From Zerene cesonia (taxonomy: Eukaryota; Arthropoda; Insecta; Lepidoptera; Pieridae), in assembly GCF_012273895.1 (NCBI RefSeq), contig NC_052105.1, forward strand, positions 3,286,001 to 3,350,000: a DNA stretch of 64,000 nucleotides. Direction: 5' to 3'. The position numbers were made by a program, and so were the translations under genes. Under the pieces are notes generated by a model. It saw nothing but the letters and a program-made list of their open reading frames with translations. It searched no databases and had not been told where the DNA came from. Positions 39,201-48,030 of the stretch are shown piece after piece; positions within the stretch are counted from its first letter, which is position 1; each line of letters begins with the position of its first letter.

Positions 39201-42200
39201 TTTAAGAATTAAATATGCGCTAAATTTATTGCTATTTTATAAATTTGAAATAGAAAAGAATTCTCTCTATCAAACCTACAATGACATCAAGCTGAAGAGT
39301 TTGTTTGTTTGAACGCGCAAATCGAAGGAACTGCTGTCCCGAATTCAGAAATTATTTCAACGTTGAATAGGTACGTGAATTTTGTATGCTATGGCTCCGA
39401 ATGTAACGCATAAAAGCGGGGTGTCTCGCTAGTACATCTATACAATAAATTTTTCGGAATTTAAATAGATTTTTATTATTAAACATAAGTATGGAACATT
39501 TAAAAATGTACTCTATACTAGCGTTGGTAGTACTTAATCCTAAGAAAGAAACAATGATAAATAATTCTGCCCTTTATTTCAATCAGCCAATGCCTCGATG
39601 TAGAAATGCTTTTTCACGTATTATCCTTGCGATTAATCCACATGTATTAATAACACGACTTTTACTTTCCAAATCACGTAAACAAGTCATCGAAATCGAA
39701 TGAATAAGGTCTTTCAAGGTCTTTGATTCAGATGAGTTCTCAGTAACACAAGATAGGTCACGTTTGAGACTTCTTTGAGACGAGAGGTCTAAAGATATAT
39801 CATCATTCGACTCGTTCGAGTGTAATATCTGTTAAAATTCAAAACGTAATATTATGTAGATAAATTACATGTAAACTACCAATGAAATAATAGAAATATT
39901 TTTTAGAAATAATTTATTGTGGGAGTCAAGCACGCTTCGGCACGAATTGGGCCAGCTCGCACCGGGGAAGTACCACAGCCCCTCAGAAAACCGGCGTGAA
40001 AAAGTGGCATGCCACTGTGTTTCGTACGGTGAGTGGGGGAGCCGGAGGCCCGTTTCCTTTTCCTCACCCGTCCCAGTCCATTCCTTCTTTCCAGTCGTTA
40101 ATCCATTCCTTTTCCCTTACCCCAAAAAAGTGAGCAGCGCATTCGCAGAGGCCCTACCTTTGCGAATGTTCATGGGCGGTGGTGATCGCTTACCATCAGG
40201 CGAACCACCTGCTCAGTTGCCCGCTATGACATAAAAAAATAAACAAATAATAATATTAGCTGCTGCCTATCCTTCTAATCTTTATCCTACTAATATTATA
40301 AACGCGAAAAGTTATAATAATGTATGGATGTTGGTTACTTTCAATAATATTTTAAAATTGGTATGAAATTTGGTACAGAGATAGATTTTAACTGGAATGA
40401 CACATATTCTACATTTAACGATGCAAGTGAAATCGCAGGTTCCAGCTAGTTAATATTAGTGGATTATTTCCCGCAAACACTTTTAATCAAGAGTAATGAT
40501 CTGTGTTTGTATTATCTGCAATTATTAAAAAATGCTAATTTTAAGAATTGTAATAAAATAAACATTCAATAACAATTACTATTCACAAATGCTTTATATC
40601 CTAACGATCCAAGCCATCTCTTCTATAATTACAAATGTGTTCGTGTAGCATTATTCGATTGACCCAAAGAAAGTCGTTAGTAGTTAGTCTCGGTATGATT
40701 TTCAAAAGTCACGGGGACCCCAAAATCGTTGACTCCATGACTCACTTCCCCTATCTTTCCAGCCGCATATGGGCTGCAACCGTTCATGTGGAATAATGAG
40801 TCATTTTTGGTACAGGTGTTCGTTTGATGTACATATGTTTATGTCGTTACTTATCAGGATATCTAAAAGGGGAAGCGAATTTATATTGAATTTATATTGG
40901 GAGCGTATCGGTTACTGCATACGGTTTGTTTATGTTTTGTGAAGACAGCCTGATCACGAAAGAAAAAGTGATAATTGTAGGATATTTTTTCAGTTTTTTT
41001 TACGTGTTCTCGAGAGTGTATAGAGTACAAGAAAGATATTTGATATTAAACTGCTTTGTTCGACTTACGTTTTGTTGATAATTTTTTATGTGTTTATTCG
41101 ATTAAAATGAAGATTACAGTATCTATTACGAACTATTTACTAATCTGTGGTATTACGCTTGCATTATCCTTCTTGTTTCCCAATATATTTACGAGGTGTG
41201 GAATTGCAAATTATGTCATTTATGACCAAATGACGAGTCTTACATTTTCCTTCCTCTGACATTAAATACATTTTCATTCATATAAATCCATGACAATAAT
41301 TAACGAGGCATTAACCATATTCAACACTTATACCTAAACAAACAGTGAGTATAAAGAAATCCAATGTAACTCACCTCTGCATACGTAAATGAAAGAATGC
41401 AAAAATGCCAACGTCACAGCTATATGACAACTCATATTTACATTAGCATATACGGTCATAAGGCTTTAGTTGCGTCAAACAATAATAAAAATCCGAGTTA
41501 GTAATTTGTTACCTACAAAGGCAATCCTACTAATATTATAAATGCGAAAGTTTGTAAGGATGTGTGTGTGTTTGTTGCTCTTTCACGCAAAGAATACTGA
41601 ACCGATTGCAATTAAATTTGGTACGTAGACAGCTGGACAACTGGAACTTTTTATCCCGATATTCCTACGGGATACGGACTAACGCGGGTGAAATCGCAAG
41701 GCGCAGCTAGTATTACTGTATTTGCCACATTTATCACGATTATTCTGTCTTAGATAGTATATATGAAAATTATATTAGGTATCTATATGTATGCTAGCAT
41801 CTGTTACGGCCGATATGTCTATTCGTAAAAAGGTCGTTATTATTAACATATAATTGCAATCAATATTTAATTAAAATCAAGGCAAAACTTAGAAAGAGGT
41901 TTACACTAACGATATTAACCAACACGTGTATATAAATAAATCGTTCCACGTCAAGAGAAATACCATTAGTGCTTATAAAAATGACGAGCGAAGATAATGA
42001 CGCATGCTTCCAGTGTTGGCATAACAATCACATGACAGATGCAAAGGGGTTTCCTTGAAAACACCGATGACCTAAGAACGAAGCTCGCCATTTACATAAA
42101 AGCTATATAGTTTAACGGTCAGTTAAAACGGAGTCTTGCGTTCAATTCTGTACCATTATTTTGATGTTTGTCACGTGATAAGGGGTTATCGAAGCTCAGA

Positions 42201-45200
42201 GGCGAGTGTTTCGTAAATGTAGATTATTTTTGACACAGTCATGCTATAAATATAAATCATAGGTTAATTAATTATTTATAGACGTAATATAGAAATCGTA
42301 TTACTTATTGTTCTCTACAATACGTTGTCTTTTTGCAAGGATAGCAAAATATTTGGGAAGTATTATATGTTAATACATTTTTGCACCTCTTTGCATCTAT
42401 GTTTTCAATGTTACGTAATCCTGAATGAATAACAATATGTCAGGTAATTCCTCACCGCAAACTGCTCAATCAGCCTCTCTAAAACAAACACACCAGTAAC
42501 ATCATTTTCGTCCCAATCAACAATGACGCACCCCTATTGTTTACGATATGACACAACCCCGTCCAGCAGGGATGAAACTGACTCACCGCCTGACTCATTA
42601 ACTTACAATCAATCATTATAATAATGATTAATTTCAATGACTTATACCATTGTAATCGTTAATTGCGACTGAATGAATTGAGCTTATAAAAATTCTAAAC
42701 GTGCACCGGATGAGTCAAATTGATTTTTATATAATTGTTGAGTGTTTAGGACTGAATAAATTAATTATGAAATGACAGTGACTATTACGTTTTAATATGA
42801 AAGAATAATAACTTAATATTATCTTAATTACTTCCGAAAAAATATTAAAATTGCCCGAAGAAGGGCGCCATTTAAGCTTCGACACGACAGAATACCGGAT
42901 CTGACACTTAAAGCTTATATTCAGTCCCATTGTATTCAGAGTAGAAGAGGATTATATATTATCTAGTGTTAAGTGCTGATTTCACACTATATTTCACACG
43001 TTAGTCACTTCTTAGCTATGTGAAATCTTTTGTTGATTGTATTTGTTTGCTTATAGAAAGAAAAAATAAAGTAATGATAAGATAAAAGATATAAATATCG
43101 CTAGTGCGATATCAGTAAAGCCCTTCTTGGGTTAGTAACAAGTAATACGTATGAAAGAGATTAGCATACTTAATGAAACAGTTACCTAAGTCTTTGTTTT
43201 CATTTTTATACACGATGTCTTCTAATATAATATTACGATAGAACTACATGGAACCGTAATTTTTAAAACGCTGTTTTGGTTTACCTGTAAGCATGCAAGT
43301 TACTGTTATATCTTAATCCTGATGTGTGATAACCATTCCTAACATGTAGAACAAATGTTTTTCTTATTAACATACTTTACATATTATACTAGAAAACGCC
43401 TCTGAGCAATATGTCAACCCTAAAAAATGACATCTCTTCGTATCCATCGTACATGCACAAAGCACGCCGAAATTAGATCAAGAATTCCATAAATTAAGGA
43501 CCGTTGCATCATATGTTTAATATCATTAGCCAGAAAGACTCCAAGTGAGTCACAGAGCTTAAAAAGGATACATTCACAAGCATGCGTACGAGTGTGTGCC
43601 GATGTTCGGATGCAACATGAATGAGTTGAACGACACTCTGACTCACTCAACTTGAGTAACGTATACTTGAAAGGTCATGCGATTTGCTCAATTTTTTTAG
43701 TTGTTAAAGTCAAAACAGTAATTAATCTTCGTTACGCTGTATTGAAAGAAATATATATTGTTTCAACGACGCGACGTTAAGTTAAATGTATTAGATGGAC
43801 TTTTGTTGACCTCAAAAGTGTTTTTTGTATAAGTAAGCAGATGTTGGAACTGTGGGTGACCACTAAACATTTGTCTCACGTGTTTCTTTGATTGTTCTTA
43901 TATATAAAGTATGTACCGATTCTTTTTCTTTATTTAAATTTGTGGACAAGTTATCTGGGAGAGTTCACACTAACAACTTTCTTTCATTAAACTTTGTACA
44001 TTTGGCACAGACCATTAAATCTTAAGAATATTAAAGTAGAATCATGACGACTATGGTCTGGATAAGCTTCTATATTAAACTGGTTTAGATCCAATAAATT
44101 TACTGAACTTTCCGTGCAATGGGAAAACCAAAGAAGCATTTGATAACTCCAACTTGTTATGGGTTTTTTGTGACAGATTCTATTTACCTCAGGGAATGCC
44201 TTAGCGATATAATTATTACCTGGAAATTTGTATGAAACCGTATCCCAATAAGCACCCAAATAAATTTCCTATCATTTAAGATTTAATCTTTATGTTATTA
44301 ACGTTACATGAGTTAAATTTATCGATACCGGTCATTTAATCCTTAGTTATCAATGTATTTTTAGGGTTCCATGCCCAAATGGTAAAATGAAACCCTACTT
44401 AGATTTGCTGATGTTTGTGTATCCGTCTGCCCGTCTGTAAGTCACCAGGTTTGTACCTCATGAGCCGTTATAGTTAGGCTGTTGAAATTTTGGCTGAAAT
44501 TCAGAGATTATGTATTTCTGTTTTCAGTATAACGAAAAAATAAAGATAAAGGAATGCTTGGCACGATCATACACTCAACTCATCTTCATGTATTAATGAA
44601 TACACGTATTGACTTGGTATTACCTAATGCCTTTTCAGTCTGCTGTTTTTTAGTATCCAGAGATATCCTTTCTTGCGTTTCTTATACAAATAAGAAGACG
44701 TAAATTACTGATGTATGTAACTAATTTAATTCCTTCGTTTCATTGTGCAATGGGTGTTCTTTGAAATTTATAATTGTTGCAGAGAAACCGCAGAAAATAA
44801 TTAATTCAAGCGATTCCAAGACTTTGCTATTAATAATACATCGAATGATTTATTATCTGATGATTTACTATGGTGTATATTAAAATGATAATTTGCAATT
44901 CTATTTATGATACGTAATATATCTCTTTACGATCTCACATTAGAATTTTGTAAGCATTCAAGGCTCACCCGTCAGACGTCCTGCCTTTGCGCGAATTCTC
45001 AAACGCATATAGTTGCCGTTCAGTTTTCAGTGTTTAAGTAAAGATTGCTTACATGTTAAAAGTATTCTTTTTATATAATAACGTATATATATATATATGC
45101 ATTAATTTTTTTTTCTTTTATATTTCATAACGGGCAGCTGAGCTGGTGGCTCGCCTGATGGTAAGCGATCACCACCGCCCATAAACATTCGCATAGGTAG

Positions 45201-46414
45201 TACCTCTGTGAATGCGCTGCCCGCTTTTATGGGGTAAGGGAAAAAGGAAAGGATTAACGACTGGAAAGAAGGAATGGACTAGGACGGGTGAGGAAAAGGA
45301 AACGGCATAATAGAAAATGTCTACTTTATAACATTTATGAAGGACCATTTTGGAGGCATAAATAGATTTTCGCAATTAATTTTGCGCATGTTAGGTGCTA
45401 GCAAATAATCCTGAAAATTGCAATAATTAAATCAATAATTCAATTATTTAAGTAAATTATATTACGATGAACGATTAATTTAATGTTTTAACTCCAGCAA
45501 TATAATGGAAGCAGACAAGATAATTTGTGTCTACCTCCAAACGATGATACGAATGGTTCCGCATGCAAATTGACAAATTAAGCAAATGTTAGAATGAAAT
45601 GAGGTGACTAATTGATAAGGATAGCATGATTCACTCAACACATATCACTTATCAGTATTTATTGACTGCAGTTACGGAAATCGGTCAAGTCACAAGGTAA
45701 TCGTTACGTCAATATGAGACGCGTAGTTTTATATACACATAGTAACACGTTTGTGTTTTGTGTTTTATTTGTCATAGTTTTCATATAATGTGTAAGGACA
45801 CATTATTTATTTTATTATTTGATTGATAATGATTTGTTTGAAGATATACCGACTAGTCGCTTTGGTTCCGTTTATGCTTTTCTGCTTTAATTGCAAATAT
45901 TATGGTACAAATAATGCATTTAAAATGACGTGAAAAAACAACATAGTTTACAACAAACAACAAACGCGTCAGTAGATCCATTCATGTCTGATGATGACAT
46001 GTATGGATAAATATTTATTTGTGGATAATATAAATATTGACTATAAAACCTTCGCATAATCTCCGCAGGTTTTTATAGTTAATATATACGAAGCACATAC
46101 GTGTACCTAAACATATTAATAAAATTTGGTGTTATATCGCATCTTTATTCTAAATTGTAAGGAAAATGAAAATTGTGAAAAAATAAAGTATTTGTATGAA
46201 TATAATGTTATAGATATCATTACAAACAGATATGTTATATGTAACAAAAGTATATAACGAAAATATATATAAAAACATAAAAGAATAAGAAAAAGAGAAG
46301 ACGGGATTAGGTACTCACCTTAGGAGCGGATATCTCGTGGAAGGAGCTCGGACGGGGCGCTGGGCCAGCGGACACGCAGTCGACGGGGACGCTGTAGTCT
46401 GCACACAACGCGGC
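27024..46414 (-). CDS. Shb: SHB-family SH2 adaptor protein gene (partial, at least six coding exons)
   Basis: The gene codes for a cytoplasmic adaptor that, in this family, docks on phosphotyrosines of activated receptor tyrosine kinases through a C-terminal SH2 domain and recruits partners through N-terminal Tyr and Pro motifs. Seen here: exons 46414-46319, 32361-31947, 29507-28726 (runs into an N gap), 27725-27585 (leaves the gap), 27441-27322 and 27210-27024, all minus strand with GT-AG borders. Phases fit: 0 to 0, then 1+2 giving Glu, then 2+1 giving Gly, then 2+1 giving Lys, ending in TGA. The SH2 domain sits at the extreme C-terminus, as in SHB/SHD/SHE/SHF. The WYHG start, FLVRNS, HDYSLSL, GFMHM and P-x-K/R-GAEH blocks match that family rather than Src or Grb2 types. 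580 codons are readable. The start codon of the long form is not identified. The symbol marks the family only; orthology to one vertebrate paralog is not implied. Confidence 0.9.
27322..27441 (-). CDS. SHB-family adaptor, SH2 domain exon 1 (FLVRNS)
   Basis: A 120-bp exon with acceptor AATTTCAG then GTGGTATC and donor TTTGAA then GTAAGT. It encodes the N-terminal half of the SH2 domain, starting WYHGTLSR. The phosphate-binding Arg (beta-B5) is in FLVRNS, residue 26 counting the first Trp as 1 (codon 27365-27363). The alpha-A Arg of LSR at residue 8 is also present, so phosphotyrosine binding should be intact. The block KHDYSLSL is characteristic of the SHB/SHD/SHE/SHF group. The final AA joins G of the next exon to make Lys. 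Confidence 0.95.
27585..27725 (-). CDS. SHB-family adaptor, linker exon before the SH2 domain (3-prime part, beside gap)
   Basis: The visible part runs from the gap edge (27725) to a donor at CAAGG then GTGAGT. 46 full codons are readable: a charged KHRDKL start, a Gly/Ser patch, then LHLNLGPIAPPRDL and SLPLDRQ. The last two bases GG join the G of the next exon to make Gly, giving LDRQ-G-WYHG. The spacing and the pattern 'V-D-x-x-x-PL-(E/D)-(K/R)-Q-x-WYHG' match the segment directly before the SH2 domain in SHB-type proteins. The acceptor of this exon, and possibly another exon or intron, lies in the N gap. Confidence 0.85.
27726..28725. other. Assembly gap (1000 N) inside the SHB-family gene
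   Basis: A run of exactly 1000 N between the central exon and the pre-SH2 linker exon. It hides coding sequence and possibly an intron. Its true length is unknown, so the protein length cannot be given. Confidence 0.99.
28726..29507 (-). CDS. SHB-family adaptor, acidic/polyproline central exon (cut by N gap)
   Basis: The acceptor is TTGTTATAG then AATCATCAACAG. The first two bases finish a Glu codon and 260 full codons follow until the N gap at 28725. Order: Ser-rich start, poly-Glu run, EFGEFDPF (a DPF-type motif that in other proteins binds AP-2 adaptors), PSPYYYGDLF, PPPPAPSAPA (SH3-ligand-like), Ser-rich tract, PPRRRGRD, SVFYVPAPLPRWP, then RQIYETAFDC followed by acidic SDDDLDDFD, and SEPDYKGRRK. 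The IYET-acidic block recalls the Tyr motif in the middle of SHB-family proteins (inference). No stop interrupts the frame. The exon may continue across the gap or end inside it. An ORF drawn across the N run has no meaning inside it. Confidence 0.88.
30448..30468. promoter_or_regulatory. CRE-like pair in intron
   Basis: A perfect palindromic CRE, TGACGTCA (30448-30455), is followed 13 bp later by TGACGTAA (30461-30468) within a short GC-richer patch that continues to about 30510. These are CREB/ATF-type bZIP sites. Intronic position between the central exon and the Arg/Tyr-rich exon. Function is inferred only. Confidence 0.3.
30890..31016 (-). mobile_element. Helitron 5-prime-end remnant
   Basis: In reverse, TTTCGCATTTATAATATTAG (30991-31010) is the typical 5-prime end. 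The rest is decayed. It lies in an intron of the SHB-family gene. Confidence 0.45.
31947..32361 (-). CDS. SHB-family adaptor, Arg/Ser/Tyr-rich exon
   Basis: A 415-bp exon: 138 codons plus one base. The acceptor is TTGTTGCAG then GTTGAA, and the donor is GAGTCTG then GTATGT. The peptide starts VEFLEAYCTPRDTARRSP. It continues through a low-complexity, strongly charged stretch with reiterated Tyr/Phe-acid-Glu-Ser-Arg-Arg units (PYEYESRR, EYDAD, DAESARRR, DYESARR). A Pro/Ser/Glu-rich part follows (SPPEPAPSAP), and the exon ends QQYYES. It is predicted to be disordered. The Tyr residues next to Glu/Asp are possible kinase sites, and the Pro run may bind SH3 domains (inference). The last base G joins AA of the next exon to make Glu. 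GC content is about twice that of the flanking introns. The plus-strand ORF over the same bases is a shadow. Confidence 0.85.
33822..33883 (+). mobile_element. Short non-LTR 3-prime tail
   Basis: AGAGGCCTTTGCCCAGCAGT then GGGACAGTCATGGCTATT and poly(A). A well-known lepidopteran repeat end, lying in an intron of the SHB-family gene. Confidence 0.55.
35008..35034 (+). promoter_or_regulatory. Plus-strand core-promoter-like block (AP-1 + TATAAATA)
   Basis: TGAGTCA (35008-35014) is followed by a GC-rich spacer and TATAAATA (35027-35034), then a GC-rich stretch with GTGCACTGCAGTGTCG near 35071. The composition stands out from the AT-rich intron. It would start an antisense transcript inside the SHB-family intron. 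No coding exon follows; only a short ORF (MKPDFKIL) starts at 35117. Weak call. Confidence 0.25.
37373..37441 (-). CDS. Candidate alternative first coding exon of the SHB-family gene
   Basis: An ATG at 37441 in a good context (A at -3) opens a 23-codon frame, starting MPSNKKLISKMKQIAQ, that ends at a strong donor, CATGTG then GTAAGT. The end is phase 0, exactly what the exon at 32361 needs, so the junction would read ...LVVHV-VEFLEAYC. The joined N-terminus is basic and then hydrophobic, like a weak signal peptide or membrane anchor, which would be odd for a cytosolic adaptor. Just upstream on the minus strand is a GC-richer stretch with an E-box and two AP-1 sites. Inference only: this could be an alternative promoter and first exon, or a chance ORF with a donor. 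Transcript evidence is needed. Confidence 0.4.
37442..37950 (-). promoter_or_regulatory. Candidate alternative promoter / 5-prime UTR
   Basis: This segment is clearly richer in GC and CpG than the neighbouring introns. It holds CACGTG (37935-37940) and two AP-1 sites, TGACTCA at 37753-37759 and TGAGTCA at 37788-37794, 35 bp apart. It lies directly upstream, on the minus strand, of the candidate first exon at 37441. No convincing TATA box is seen. That it drives a short isoform of the SHB-family gene is inference from position, base composition and the compatible splice phase. Confidence 0.4.
37686..37904 (-). CDS. Possible small ORF (72 codons) with signal-peptide-like start
   Basis: From an ATG at 37904 the frame reads 72 codons to TAG at 37688-37686. 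Residues 9-20 form a hydrophobic core (CVLFSVAFLCVC) followed by FESAAALDG, with small residues suited to signal peptidase. The rest is a polar tail with three Cys (one alone, then a CC pair). It is not recognised. The n-region is acidic (EE), which is unusual for a signal peptide. It sits in the GC-richer promoter-like patch, so it could be an upstream ORF of the alternative transcript, a small secreted peptide gene, or chance. I have no evidence of expression. Confidence 0.25.
   Translation of the reverse strand: MQQSAEELAKCVLFSVAFLCVCFESAAALDGIFLPCDDSSLGKQYAGPMSHRFTHSRIVFEKCCQSTVGLVK
38480..38623 (+). mobile_element. Helitron-like remnant, second family
   Basis: CAACTACTGTACCGATTTCA in the middle and AAAGCCGGGGCGGGGCGCTT at the end. 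Diverged. Confidence 0.45.
39270..39432 (+). mobile_element. Helitron-like remnant, second family
   Basis: GCTGAAGAGTTTGTTTGTTT then GAACGCGC, and a CGCTAGT end. Diverged version of the element at 49381. Confidence 0.45.
39921..40250 (+). mobile_element. GC-rich SINE-like repeat, family S, copy A (longest)
   Basis: Starts near GGGAGTCAAGCACGC, holds GAATTGGGCCAGCTCGCACC and GGTGGTGATCGCTTACCATC, and ends in CTATGACATAAAAAAATAAA. An A-rich 3-prime tail and several diverged copies in both orientations show a retroposed repeat common in Lepidoptera. The ORF across it is not a gene. Confidence 0.7.
40285..40450 (+). mobile_element. Diverged Lep-type Helitron
   Basis: Starts TCCTACTAATATTATAAACG and ends AGGTTCCAGCTAGT. 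The middle (GGTATGAAATTTGGTACAGA) is recognisable but diverged. It lies 35 bp after SINE-like copy A. Confidence 0.7.
41525..41711 (+). mobile_element. Non-autonomous Helitron (Lep-type), copy 4
   Basis: Starts TCCTACTAATATTATAAATG and ends AAGGCGCAGCTAGT. It is one of the best preserved copies, with a short internal deletion after GGACAACTGGAA. It sits between AP-1 sites of the intronic cluster. Confidence 0.85.
44362..44530 (+). repeat. Dispersed repeat end (TAGGGTTCC family)
   Basis: TTAGGGTTCCATGCCCAAAT, then GTCTGCCCGTCTGTAAGTCA and CTCATGAGCCGTTATAGTTA. This layout occurs in many lepidopteran genomes; its class is not clear to me. A short relic, TAGGGTTCCTTT, is at about 33765. Confidence 0.5.
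45107..45306 (-). mobile_element. SINE-like repeat, family S, copy B (3-prime part)
   Basis: In reverse orientation, with the T-rich tail first, then GATGGTAAGCGATCACCACC, then the purine-rich stretch. The 5-prime half is missing. It abuts the local duplicate at 45308. Confidence 0.7.
45308..45492. repeat. Local duplicate, copy 1
   Basis: The partner of 46547-46718, about 1.2 kb away and on the other side of the YSVP exon. It has 14 extra bases (AATTAATTTTGCGC) after TTTTCGC. It abuts a SINE-like copy (45107-45306), which may have replaced its left part. Confidence 0.85.
46319..46414 (-). CDS. SHB-family adaptor, internal exon with YSVP motif
   Basis: A 96-bp exon of 32 codons, phase 0 at both ends. 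The acceptor reads GGTTTCAG then GCC, and the donor reads CCTAAG then GTGAGT. The peptide begins AALCADYSVPVDC and ends HEISAPK. YSVP is a Y-x-x-P site, the class bound by Crk-type SH2 domains, and SHB-family proteins carry such Tyr motifs N-terminal to their SH2 domain. GC content is much higher than the surrounding intron, and the open frame is interrupted only at the splice borders. Joining to the exon at 32361 keeps the frame. Upstream exons must exist because there is no Met here, but none could be recognised up to position 64000. A hAT-like element starts only about 36 bp beyond the acceptor. Confidence 0.75.
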
Positions 46415-46546
46415 CTGAAACCAAAGGATATCTGTGAGAATAGTGTTGATTGCAGTTGCGTAGCTAGGTAACCTAGGGCCCTGGGGCAAATAAAAAATGA
46501 GGCCCACTGTTATCAAAACTGATAAGGTTTTTTAAAGTAAAATCAT

Positions 46547-46718
46547 TAATAGAAAATATCTACTTTTTTACATTTATGTAGGACCATTTTGGAGATATAA
46601 ATAGGTTTTCGCATGTTAGGTTCTAGCAAATAATCCTGAAAATTGCAATAATTAAATCAATATTTCAATTATTTATGTAAATTATATTACGATGAACGAT
46701 TAAATCAATGTTTTAACT
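46547..46718. repeat. Local duplicate, copy 2
   Basis: Nearly identical, in the same orientation, to 45308-45492. Both start TAATAGAAAAT and end with ATGTTTTAACT (or a one-base variant), differing by scattered substitutions and a 14-bp indel. It lies within the hAT-like element. Confidence 0.85.
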
Positions 46719-46820
46719 ATTAAAAATGCTAATAATATAGTTTCAAATATGCGTATATCTATTTGAATATATGTGAGTCAATTCATATATGTATATTAAT
46801 TACTGTTTTCTATAGTGTTC

Positions 46821-46901
46821 CGTAGTTCTAGTGGTAGAGCGTCGGCATATCGCACATGGTATGGTGTGGGTTCGGTTCCCACAGCTAGTAACGTTTTTTT
46901 T
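46821..46901 (+). pseudogene. tRNA-like Pol III unit (tRNA pseudogene or SINE head)
   Basis: It has an A-box-like TAGTTCTAGTGG and a B box GGTTCGGTTCC, with a perfect T-arm stem (GTGGG/CCCAC). A run of eight T follows (46894-46901), a Pol III terminator. The acceptor and anticodon stems do not pair properly, and the B box has A-to-G at the usually invariant position, so it is not a working tRNA gene. It lies inside the hAT-like element. Confidence 0.5.
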
Positions 46902-47861
46902 TAGGATTCTCCAATAAATTTTATATTCATCACAATGTAATATTTATTTCAATTTAATCATCATTTTGTTTGAAAGTAGTAGTGTGATTTTTAATGAACT
47001 TTTTACATATGGCTGATTTACGATGGCCAAGTCGATCTGTTTGTTTAAAACGTAAAATATTTTTATTATTGGCATGATAATTACTTAAGACAGAAGGTCC
47101 ATTAAGTAGAGATTAAAATAGATTAACCGACTTGGTAGTACATGGATCTCACAATTTTTTACGGTGATGTGACTGAGCTGCGAGACTTGGGTTTTTTTTA
47201 CAGGATGTTTCTGATGGCATCTCACTTCTTTTTGTAGAGTCCTAACGAATTTTCTTAAAGGCTTTGTCTTTTGCGTACTGCGAACGTTAACGCAATTAAC
47301 TGCAAATATAACTTTGTAATCCTCTACGTTTATATGGGATTACAAAGTTATTCATGCAGTTGGTGTATTATGAAAAATAAACCGAAATTACAGCATATTT
47401 AGGTTTTCCCTTGATTAAAACACTAAACTCTATTTGTATTCTACACTATGAAGATTCTATGGCTGTTATGAATCTATGAAGGAAAGGTTGCCTTGGACTT
47501 TTGATGATTAGTAAGTCGATCAGTGAGTGACAAAATACAGAAACTTTAACAAGTTGTCATTCTTAAATAACTGGTTCAAATTGACTGAAATTTTAAATAA
47601 TATACCGTATTTACATAATGCCTGAACAGTTAGTGAAAATTCAGGCTTCTTGTTTTATCCACAACGAAATGATAAGGGGGTCGAAAATAGCCTGAATAGT
47701 TTCGAGAAAAGGATGGTACGGAAGTGCCACTTTTTTTTTGCTCGAAATTTTCAAAAGAGTTCGATTGAGATTTCTGGTAAGGATTCGAGGGCTGCCTGAG
47801 CTTGAGGGCCCCGGGGCACTGCCCCGCCTAGCCCCTTGGTAGCTATGACAGTATGTGTCTA

Positions 47862-48030
47862 TCTACACTAACATTATAAAAAGAAAGCATTTGCATTTTT
47901 GTAACGTTTTACACAAAAACTACTCGATCGATTTCAAAAATTATTTCACCATTAAAAAGCTGCATCTATACAGAGTGACATACGCTACATATTATGAACT
48001 ACGGGCGAAACCGGGGCGAACGTAGACTGG
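47862..48030 (+). mobile_element. Helitron-like remnant, second family
   Basis: TCTACACTAACATTATAAAA at the start, AAACTACTCGATCGATTTCA inside, and CGGGCGAAACCGGGGCGAAC at the end. It directly follows the hAT-like element. Confidence 0.5.

Larger units (their letters stand above)
36784..43645. promoter_or_regulatory. Cluster of AP-1 (TGASTCA) sites in intron
   Basis: Perfect TGACTCA/TGAGTCA heptamers occur at 36784, 37753, 37788, 40738, 40797, 42579, 42591, 42711, 43546 and 43639 (start positions). That is ten in about 6.9 kb. I counted only eight in the other 57 kb (6205, 14116, 27242, 32134, 35008, 46774, 55654, 59212). A rough expectation at this base composition is about one per 8 kb. 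This is the core motif of Fos/Jun-type bZIP dimers. A role as enhancer(s) for the SHB-family gene is inferred. Confidence 0.45.
46453..47851. mobile_element. hAT-like non-autonomous element (imperfect terminal repeats)
   Basis: The left end reads CAGTTGCGTAGCTAGG then GGGCCCTGGGGCA. The right end, read inward on the other strand, reads CTGTCATAGCTACC followed by a GGGGC-rich block and GGGCCC. The matching GTAGCTA / ATAGCTA and GGGGCA / GGGCCC pieces suggest diverged terminal inverted repeats of the CAGTGGCGTAGC type common in hAT elements. About 1.4 kb, no transposase frame, no clear target duplication found. It contains the tRNA-like unit, a 14-bp-arm hairpin (47309-47350) and one copy of a local 172-bp repeat. 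Confidence 0.45.

Noticed and set aside
39917..40234. 105-codon plus-strand ORF
   Set aside because: It lies wholly within SINE-like copy A, and other copies show frameshifts; it is repeat sequence.
46821..46901. Functional tRNA gene
   Set aside because: The acceptor and anticodon stems do not pair and the B box is mutated.
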